Shown one piece after another: positions 1-5,524 of a stretch of 12,196 nucleotides of DNA (positions are counted from its first letter, which is position 1; each line of letters opens with the position of its first letter). The translations under genes and the position numbers were made by a program. Under the pieces are notes generated by a model. It was given only the letters and a program-made list of their open reading frames with translations. It searched no databases and was not told the DNA's origin. The stretch is from Dehalococcoidia bacterium (GTDB taxonomy: Bacteria > Chloroflexota > Dehalococcoidia > Dehalococcoidales > UBA3254), in NCBI GenBank assembly GCA_030691835.1, contig JAUYDO010000243.1:1-12196 (forward strand), read 5' to 3'.

Positions 1-357
1 GACGGCTCCTGCCAGAAGATATAGCGGGGATGCTAGACTGGTTATTACCTTTGCAACGAAACTAACCGCAACCGTAGATGTGACTGTGAGGATTACTGCC
101 ATGGCGCGATAGTCGTTCTTTAACTCTACCACGAGGTCAGCGAAAGTGCGTCCAACTGTGGGCGGGAACAATCGACTACCGTGTGAGGGCTGGTGCTCGC
201 TTTCGTCGCCATCGCCTGGGAATTCAGTCGCTGTCTCCTTTTGTGCATCCGAAGGTGGGGTTACAGCTGGTTGCACTGGGAAATTGGTTGGCGAATGGCT
301 GTCAGCAGAATCGTCAATCTCATCTATCGTTGTAGTGATATGTCTTCTGATTGGCAT
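1..357 (-). CDS. Partial putative membrane protein of unknown function (N-terminal 119 residues)
   Basis: An open frame of 119 codons starts at the ATG at 357-355 and runs off the left edge, so the C-terminus is missing. I do not recognise the family. Residues 1 to about 70 are polar and low in complexity, rich in Thr, Ser, Pro, Asp and Glu, and probably disordered. A short charged segment follows (ADLVVELKNDYRA, about 73-85), then a hydrophobic stretch from about residue 86 to the edge that fits one membrane helix (MAVILTVTSTVAVSFVAK) and possibly a second. The start lies three bases past the TAA of the upstream gene (363-361), so the two are very likely co-transcribed and translationally coupled. 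A GGGG about ten bases before the start is a possible ribosome binding site. Expected topology is a cytoplasmic N-terminal tail anchored by the helix. Existence of the gene is fairly likely; function is unknown. Confidence 0.6.
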   Translation of the reverse strand, partial: MPIRRHITTTIDEIDDSADSHSPTNFPVQPAVTPPSDAQKETATEFPGDGDESEHQPSHGSRLFPPTVGRTFADLVVELKNDYRAMAVILTVTSTVAVSFVAKVITSLASPLYLLAGAV

Positions 358-360
358 TAA

Positions 361-1083
361 TTACAGCCCCAAAGAGTTGGAAATTTTCTCTATCTTTGAC
401 CAGGACAACTCCACAGCATCGTGCAAGAGCTTGATAATTGTGGAGTGGTCAAGGTCTTTAGTTTTGTAATAGTCAATATCCAAGAAGAGACCACACTTCT
501 TAAAATAATCTGATTCGAAACGCATGTATTTTGGCGCCTCATTTTCGTGGAGAGGCCCCCCGCTCATCCGCACCTGGAATTGGTCTTGATTAAATTCGAT
601 TACGAACTGCAAATCAGTCTCTTTCCCATCCACAAAAGACTGGGCTTTGTCAGTGAAAAGAGTTCTAAAGATAAGTTTGTTTATATCATCGAACGACAGG
701 TCCGTAGGAACAAACACGAGCGTCCTACACCCAAACCGTATAGCTTTTGGTACTTTGTAGTGCTCGTTCTTTAGCAACACTTTCCAAAAGGATGAGGCCT
801 TGTCCACAAAATAGTTGCGTGTCTCGGCATTATATACGAAGTAAGCAGCACCCTTGTAACCTGCGTAAGCCCCATCCTTCTTCACTCTTTCGGGCATGTC
901 ACGAAAGGTAACAACGTTGGAGTCGATTTTCCAGTGTGGGAAATGGCCAGCATTACGAATATAATCAGCAACGTAGCCCCGCACATCAAGGAAACTGCCC
1001 GAAGGCTCATGCCTGACTTCCAGAGCGTGTTGGGCTAACATAACTTTGTCTCCGGACATTTTCGCTTTGTGTTGTTCCGTCAT
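361..1083 (-). CDS. Hypothetical protein, 240 residues (faint resemblance to TIGR04255-type proteins)
   Basis: The start chosen is the ATG at 1083-1081, preceded by GAGGGGG five bases upstream. A longer frame from 1134 is open but begins inside the tRNA-Gln gene and is rejected. The product is a soluble protein without signal peptide or membrane helix. Visible segments are VMLAQHALEVRHEPSGSF near the N-terminus, an aromatic-rich middle (GAAYFVYNAETRNYFVDKA), a basic strand AIRFGCRTLVFVP, and a C-terminal LFLDIDYYKTKDL followed by a helix with repeated Leu and Ile. The order of an EVR-like strand early, an R-G-R strand in the middle and an LDID strand near the end recalls the sporadically distributed TIGR04255 family, but this is from memory and weak. 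GC content is lower than in the operon to the right (about 42% at 781-840). It lies 19 bases past the tRNA 3' end and probably forms a two-gene unit with the membrane gene downstream. Confidence 0.7.
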   Translation of the reverse strand: MTEQHKAKMSGDKVMLAQHALEVRHEPSGSFLDVRGYVADYIRNAGHFPHWKIDSNVVTFRDMPERVKKDGAYAGYKGAAYFVYNAETRNYFVDKASSFWKVLLKNEHYKVPKAIRFGCRTLVFVPTDLSFDDINKLIFRTLFTDKAQSFVDGKETDLQFVIEFNQDQFQVRMSGGPLHENEAPKYMRFESDYFKKCGLFLDIDYYKTKDLDHSTIIKLLHDAVELSWSKIEKISNSLGL

Positions 1084-1102
1084 AGTTACCCCCTCTCGTA
1101 GT

Positions 1103-1176
1103 TGGCTGCCGAGCCAGGATTCGAACCTGGGCAAAAGGATTCAAAGTCCTCTGTGCTACCACTACACAACTCGGCA
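1103..1176 (-). tRNA. tRNA-Gln, anticodon TTG, CCA encoded
   Basis: Read on the minus strand, a full cloverleaf is visible. The acceptor stem TGCCGAG (1176-1170) pairs with CTCGGCA (1113-1107). The D arm is GTGT/GCAC. The anticodon stem GAGGA/TCCTT, with one G-U pair, carries the loop CTTTGAA and anticodon TTG. The T arm is CCAGG-TTCGAAT-CCTGG. The discriminator is G at 1106 and CCA is encoded at 1105-1103. A U1-A72 first pair is typical of bacterial glutamine tRNAs. The body is 71 bases plus CCA. Its own promoter lies just upstream, and lower-GC genes of unknown function begin right after its 3' end. Confidence 0.97.
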
Positions 1177-1187
1177 GTGCACTTAGA

Positions 1188-1217
1188 ATTATAGCATTAG
1201 TGCGTGTGCGGGAACAA
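1188..1217 (-). promoter_or_regulatory. Promoter for tRNA-Gln
   Basis: On the minus strand a perfect -10 box TATAAT lies at 1193-1188. An 18-base spacer separates it from a modest -35 box TTGTTC at 1217-1212. Transcription would start near 1181, five bases before the mature tRNA, which is normal for a tRNA promoter. It could also serve the two genes of unknown function beyond the tRNA, as no promoter is obvious between them. Confidence 0.7.
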
Positions 1218-1267
1218 CGCGGGGTGAGCCAGTATGTCCACGTCCGGGCTCTGGAGCGCCGCCAGGA

Positions 1268-1293
1268 GGGGAAGGGGATTAAAGGGGATAGGG
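1268..1293 (+). other. Four-tract G-run (possible G-quadruplex)
   Basis: Four G tracts (1268-1271, 1274-1277, 1284-1287, 1291-1293) are separated by loops of 2, 6 and 3 bases, which fits the usual G-quadruplex pattern on the plus strand. The site lies six bases past the surE stop codon. The transcript from the minus strand would be C-rich here, so any structure would form in DNA rather than in the operon mRNA. Confidence 0.4.
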
Positions 1294-1298
1294 TTCCG

Positions 1299-2069
1299 CT
1301 ACTTCAACTCGTCCAGCAGACCGGAGCACAAGCCCTCCAGCACGGCGGGGGAGAAGCGGTTGCCGAAGAAGATATTGAGCGGCGTGATGGAGATGTTGCC
1401 GTGGTTTATCGCCCAGATGTCCGTCTTCTCCTCCGGCTCTTTCTCGATTGCCTGGCGCACCAGGACATAGTAGGTGCGCTTGCCGTCGTGCCCCTCTTCT
1501 ACGGTGTTGATGTGGCTCTTGCTGGCTAATCGGGTTATCTGCACTCCCTTGACCTCGGTCACGGGCAACATGGGCATGTTAACATTCAAGAATACGTTGT
1601 TACCCAATTCACTGCGGTGAATCTTGCTTGCCAGCATGGCGATAAATCTACCTGTGTTGGTCAGGCAGACATCATCCCACTCCGCGGTGGAAACGGCGAT
1701 GGCGGGGAAGCCGCGGAGATAGCCGACAAGAGCGGCGCCGACCGTTCCGGATATTAGCACATCCTCACCGAGGTTAGCGCCGCGATTAATGCCCGATACT
1801 ACCAGGTCTACCTTGTCAACTATCTTACCCAGAGCCAGGATGACACTATCAGCCGGAGTCCCCTCAACGGAGTAAGCCTGGGTCCCGGGAGCCAGCGGCG
1901 TAATCTTCTGCACGATAAGCGGTTTGCGCAGGCTCACCGCCGTGCCCACAGCGCTCTGCTCCCGGTCCGGAGCCACGACAATTACCTCAGCGACCTTGCT
2001 AAGCTCCTTGGCCAGTATCCATAAGCCAGGGGCATAAATACCATCATCGTTGGTTATCAGTATTTTCAA
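1299..2069 (-). CDS. surE: SurE, 5'/3'-nucleotidase (survival protein)
   Basis: SurE is a metal-dependent phosphatase that removes phosphate from nucleoside 5'- and 3'-monophosphates and can trim short polyphosphate. The product is 256 residues, the usual length. The N-terminus LKILITNDDGIYAPG is diagnostic. Expected metal ligands are all present: D8 and D9 in TNDDG, S39 in DREQSAVG, and N95 in SGINRG, followed by the typical NLGEDVLISGTVGAA stretch. The start is a TTG at 2069-2067, where family members normally begin with M-K-I-L. GGAG sits six bases upstream. The first two bases of the thiolase stop TGA are the last two of this TTG, giving a TTGA overlap that implies translational coupling. 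A longer in-frame ATG reading from 2138 would lie inside the thiolase gene and is not supported. It is the last gene of the operon before the tRNA. Confidence 0.95.
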   Translation of the reverse strand: MKILITNDDGIYAPGLWILAKELSKVAEVIVVAPDREQSAVGTAVSLRKPLIVQKITPLAPGTQAYSVEGTPADSVILALGKIVDKVDLVVSGINRGANLGEDVLISGTVGAALVGYLRGFPAIAVSTAEWDDVCLTNTGRFIAMLASKIHRSELGNNVFLNVNMPMLPVTEVKGVQITRLASKSHINTVEEGHDGKRTYYVLVRQAIEKEPEEKTDIWAINHGNISITPLNIFFGNRFSPAVLEGLCSGLLDELK

Positions 2070-3370
2070 GCTAGCTCCGGACTGCACGGTCTCTCTGCTT
2101 CTACGATGACAGCCATGCCCTGACCGCCGCCGATGCACAGCGCCGACATGCCGTAGCGGGCATTGCGCCGCTTCATCTCGTATAGCAAGGTGACGGTGAT
2201 TCTGGCGCCGGTAGCGCCGATAGGATGTCCCAGGGAGATACCGCCGCCGTTCACGTTGGTCTTGTTCGTGTCCAGACCCAGCTCCCTGACTACACCGAGC
2301 GCCTGGGAAGCAAAGGCTTCGTTCAACTCGATGACATCAAGGTCTTTGAGCGTAATCCCGGCAGTCTTGAGCGCCTTTCTGACAGCGGGGATGGGACCGA
2401 GACCCATGTACGCCGGGTCGATGCCGGCGTTGGCATGAGCCCTGATGTATGCCAGGGGTTTGATGCCCAGCTCTTTCGCCTTATCCGCCGACATGAGCAC
2501 CAGTGCGGCGGCGCCATCGGTGATGCCCGAGGCGTTGCCGGCGGTAACACTGCCGTCATTCTTGAAGACCGGGGGCAGTTTACCCAGGGCTTCCATACTC
2601 GTATCGCGCGGATGCTCATCGGTGTCAAAGAGCTTGGTCTCTTTCTTCACCTTGAGTGGTACGGGTACGATTTCATCTTTGAATAAGCCGGCTTTAATCG
2701 CGGCTAGTGCCCTCTGGTTACTCACCAGGGCGAGCCTGTCCTGCTCCTCCCTGCTTATGCCCATTTTTGCGGCTATATTCTCGGAGGTCATGCCCATGTG
2801 GTAGTTAAGGAAGGTCTCCCACAATCCGTCCTGAAGCATGCCGTCCAGCAGTTCGGTGTTGAACATGCGAGCGCCCCACCGTGCCTTGGGGAAGTAGTAG
2901 GGCACAGCACTCATGTTCTCCATGCCGGCGGCAACTACAATATCCGAATCGCCTGTCCTTATGGTGTCGGCGGCGAGAGCGATAGACTTGAGAGAGGAGC
3001 CGCAAAGCTTATTTACGGTATAGGCAGGGACTTCCCTGTTGAGACCAGCCCAGATGGTCGCCAGGCGACCCGGGTTCTGCCCCTGTCCCGCCTGGAGAAC
3101 ATTGCCCACGACAACCTCGTCAATGACCGCCTCTTTAAGGGAGCTATCCCAATCGTAGCACTGTTTCTCAATATCAATCGGGTCTGTCCCTTTTAGCACC
3201 GCTGCGTTCAGCTCGAGCGTCACGGGGTTTCTCTTCGGTCTGATACCAGCCCTCTTCAGCGCTTCCTTGATGGTGATGGCGCATAATCTAGCCGCCGGAA
3301 CATCCAGCAGAGCGCCACCGTAGTTGCCTATGGCTGTCCTGGCACCACTCACGATTACAACTTCTCTCAT
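2066..3370 (-). CDS. atoB: Acetyl-CoA acetyltransferase (thiolase II) with an N-terminal insertion
   Basis: Thiolases join two acetyl-CoA to acetoacetyl-CoA or cleave 3-ketoacyl-CoA in the reverse direction. The 434-residue product opens with MREVVIVSGARTAIG. It carries the nucleophilic cysteine in KLCGSS (C123), the NEAF motif (350-353), the catalytic histidine in GGGISLGHPIGATGAR (H382) and the second cysteine in ALCIGGGQG (C412). It is longer than the usual 390-400 residues. The excess lies mainly at about residues 44-81, between KRAGI and VIDEVVVGNV, so the active cysteine is at 123 rather than near 89. The start ATG at 3370-3368 has AAAGGAGA five bases upstream. It follows the Fe-S/flavin gene by 54 bases and overlaps surE by four. 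With the 3-hydroxybutyryl-CoA dehydrogenase further right it suggests C4 acyl-CoA turnover. The exact chain-length preference is not readable. Confidence 0.93.
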   Translation of the reverse strand: MREVVIVSGARTAIGNYGGALLDVPAARLCAITIKEALKRAGIRPKRNPVTLELNAAVLKGTDPIDIEKQCYDWDSSLKEAVIDEVVVGNVLQAGQGQNPGRLATIWAGLNREVPAYTVNKLCGSSLKSIALAADTIRTGDSDIVVAAGMENMSAVPYYFPKARWGARMFNTELLDGMLQDGLWETFLNYHMGMTSENIAAKMGISREEQDRLALVSNQRALAAIKAGLFKDEIVPVPLKVKKETKLFDTDEHPRDTSMEALGKLPPVFKNDGSVTAGNASGITDGAAALVLMSADKAKELGIKPLAYIRAHANAGIDPAYMGLGPIPAVRKALKTAGITLKDLDVIELNEAFASQALGVVRELGLDTNKTNVNGGGISLGHPIGATGARITVTLLYEMKRRNARYGMSALCIGGGQGMAVIVEAERPCSPELA

Positions 3371-3424
3371 GGTTCTCCTTTCTGAGTATATTCTACCGCT
3401 TTTAGTGTGGAGAGGTCTATGCTC

Positions 3425-5524
3425 TTATTCGTCATCGGTGGTGCAGAACATCATCTCTTCCGTGCTCCTGGGCTTGAGCTTAAGCTCCTTTCGCCCCATT
3501 ATGTCCGAGGCATCGCGGGTGACCTCGGAGATATCGGTAAAGATGTCAGGCAGTGCCTCGCCGCTATCAGGGTGGCGCTTTTGCCAGAGCTCAAGCGCTT
3601 TCTGCGCATCCCAGGGCACGATTTCTCTCTTGGGGTCAACCGGTCTGAATACTACCGACGGTATTGTAATGCCACAGTTTAGACAGCGGTTGGCTTGCTC
3701 GATTGCCGTTTTCTCATCCCATTCGCCGAGAGGAGCGTAAGCCTTTTTCCTCAGAGGCGGTTTCAGGCTCCTGGAGGCTATGACCGGGCGCCTGCCCGCT
3801 TTAAGGTCCTTCCCGCTGAGATAGCGGTCAATAGACACGGCGGCTCCCTTGCCCGCGGCGATGGCGCTGATGACGTCAGCCCCGCCCCCCGCCACGTCCC
3901 CGCCGGCGAAGACGCCCTTCATGCTGGTCGCCAGGGTGACCGGGTCAACCGCCACAGTGCCCAGGGCTGTGTGCTCAAGCCCGCCGGGCACGGTTGACTT
4001 ATCAACCATCTGCCCGATAGCCATTATCACGTTGCCGACCTTCAGAGTGGACAGCTCATCTTCCTTGTACTTCGGGGCGAATTTGCCGTCCCGCTCACGT
4101 ACGGAAACGCAAGCCATGGTCTCCAGACCCAGAACGCGGTTGTTCTTGCTCGTCAGGATACGCTTCAGCCCCAGGCACGGATGGACAATGACGCCATCCT
4201 TCTCAGCCTCGGTGACCTCTTCAGGTTGAGCCAGCATCCTGTCCTTGGAGGTGAAGTCTCTGCACTCAAGACAGATGAGGTGTACTTCCTCAGCGCCGAG
4301 GCGCTTGGCTACCCTGGCGGCGTCAATGGCAACACTGCCGCCTCCGATAACCGCCACGCGCTTGCCCAGCTTTACCTTCCTGCCCGAGTTCGCCTGCTTC
4401 AGAAAATCGATGGCGTAGAGCACGCCGCTCGCTTCCTCGCCCGGGATGCCCATCTTCAGGCTCTGCCAGGCGCCGGTGGCGATGAACGCCGCTTTGTATC
4501 CCTGGCTGAAAAGGTCTTCCAGCTTCTCTACGCGGCTGTTTGTCTTGAGCTCCGCTCCAAGCTCCTGGACGTAGCTGATTTCATCTTCCAGCACGCTCTT
4601 GGGCAGCCTGTACTCCGGAATGCCGTAGCGCATCAGACCGCCGGTCTGCGGCGCCGCTTCGAAGATGGTGACCGGATAGCCTTGCCTGACCAGGTCATAA
4701 GCGCAGGCTAAGCCAGCCGGACCGGAGCCGATTATTGCAATCCTGTCTTGCCTTGTCCGCTTGACCGGGACCGCCTTCACCCTGCCTGTCTTAAACTCAC
4801 TATCAGCCATGTAGCGCTTCAGCGTGCATATCGAGATGGCATCATCGAACTGACCCCTCAAACAGTCTACCTCGCAGGGATGAGCGCAGACGCGACCCAG
4901 CACGCCGGCGAATGGTGCTGCCTGCCGGAATACCTCCAGCCCTTCTTTAGCCTTGCCTTCGGCGATAAGCTTGATATAGCCGCCGGCATCGATACCGGCA
5001 GGACAGGAGACACTGCAAGCCGGAGCCCCGGCGGACTCCAGCCCTCTGGGATTGTATTTCTTCCTTATTTCATCCAGGGGACCGAACTCCAGCGCGCGCA
5101 TGGAACAGCTAAGAACGCAGATTGGCTTATCCCCCTTCTCCATGCGGTCGAAGCACATGGTACACTTGGTCATCTTTGTTCCCGGAGCATCGTTCTCGAA
5201 TTGCGGTGCGCCGTAGGGACAAGCCTCGAAGCACTTACGCTCCCCGGTGCACTTCTCCGGGTCTACCAGCACCGCACCGTACTTCTCTTCCTTGATGATA
5301 GCCTTGTTGGGGCAGGCTTCGGCGCACACCGGCTTCTCGCAGTGGAAGCAGGGGATGGTCAGCATGCGCAGGTCAATGTTCGGGAAGGCGCCCTTCTCCC
5401 ACTGGTACACGCGCATCCACTTGGTCGGACCGGGCTGGATATCGTGCCACTGCTTGCAGGCGATGACGCAACCGTGACATCCGATGCACCTGCTCAAATC
5501 TATAAAAAAGCCGTACTGTGTCAT
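3425..5524 (-). CDS. Fused DmsB-like four-cluster ferredoxin and GltD/AegA-type FAD-NAD(P)H oxidoreductase
   Basis: The 699-residue protein is an electron-transfer partner for the molybdenum subunit. Residues 1-157 match DmsB-type ferredoxins, starting MTQYGFFIDLSRC. The cluster motifs are C13/C16/C19/C23, C59/C62/C67/C71, C92/C98/C102 and C121/C124/C136/C140. In the third motif E95 stands where the second cysteine is expected. Residues about 165-240 form the GltD-like Fe-S domain (C170, C174, C213, C217, C221, C233). The FAD site is IIGSGPAG (264-271), the NAD(P)H site VIGGGSVAIDAA (392-403), and the flavin C-terminal motif is GVFAGGDVAGG. A CLNC pair (614-617) is followed by an 81-residue tail of unknown role. 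There is no signal or membrane helix, so it is cytoplasmic. Its ATG (5524-5522) overlaps the upstream stop as ATGA, with GGAGAG seven bases before it. E. coli AegA has the same architecture. Electron direction and NADH/NADPH choice are not determined. Confidence 0.93.
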   Translation of the reverse strand: MTQYGFFIDLSRCIGCHGCVIACKQWHDIQPGPTKWMRVYQWEKGAFPNIDLRMLTIPCFHCEKPVCAEACPNKAIIKEEKYGAVLVDPEKCTGERKCFEACPYGAPQFENDAPGTKMTKCTMCFDRMEKGDKPICVLSCSMRALEFGPLDEIRKKYNPRGLESAGAPACSVSCPAGIDAGGYIKLIAEGKAKEGLEVFRQAAPFAGVLGRVCAHPCEVDCLRGQFDDAISICTLKRYMADSEFKTGRVKAVPVKRTRQDRIAIIGSGPAGLACAYDLVRQGYPVTIFEAAPQTGGLMRYGIPEYRLPKSVLEDEISYVQELGAELKTNSRVEKLEDLFSQGYKAAFIATGAWQSLKMGIPGEEASGVLYAIDFLKQANSGRKVKLGKRVAVIGGGSVAIDAARVAKRLGAEEVHLICLECRDFTSKDRMLAQPEEVTEAEKDGVIVHPCLGLKRILTSKNNRVLGLETMACVSVRERDGKFAPKYKEDELSTLKVGNVIMAIGQMVDKSTVPGGLEHTALGTVAVDPVTLATSMKGVFAGGDVAGGGADVISAIAAGKGAAVSIDRYLSGKDLKAGRRPVIASRSLKPPLRKKAYAPLGEWDEKTAIEQANRCLNCGITIPSVVFRPVDPKREIVPWDAQKALELWQKRHPDSGEALPDIFTDISEVTRDASDIMGRKELKLKPRSTEEMMFCTTDDE

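Noticed and set aside
146..469. A 107-codon open frame on the plus strand at the left edge
   Set aside because: It overlaps two minus-strand genes with coupled start and stop. Its only support is a hydrophobic stretch, and no ribosome binding site is seen.
1084..1134. N-terminal extension of the 240-residue protein
   Set aside because: The extra 17 codons overlap the tRNA-Gln gene, and a strong ribosome binding site sits just before the internal ATG at 1083.
2070..2138. Longer SurE starting at an ATG within the thiolase gene
   Set aside because: The family begins at the K-I-L-I-T-N-D-D segment, and the TTG at 2069 has a ribosome binding site and overlaps the thiolase stop.
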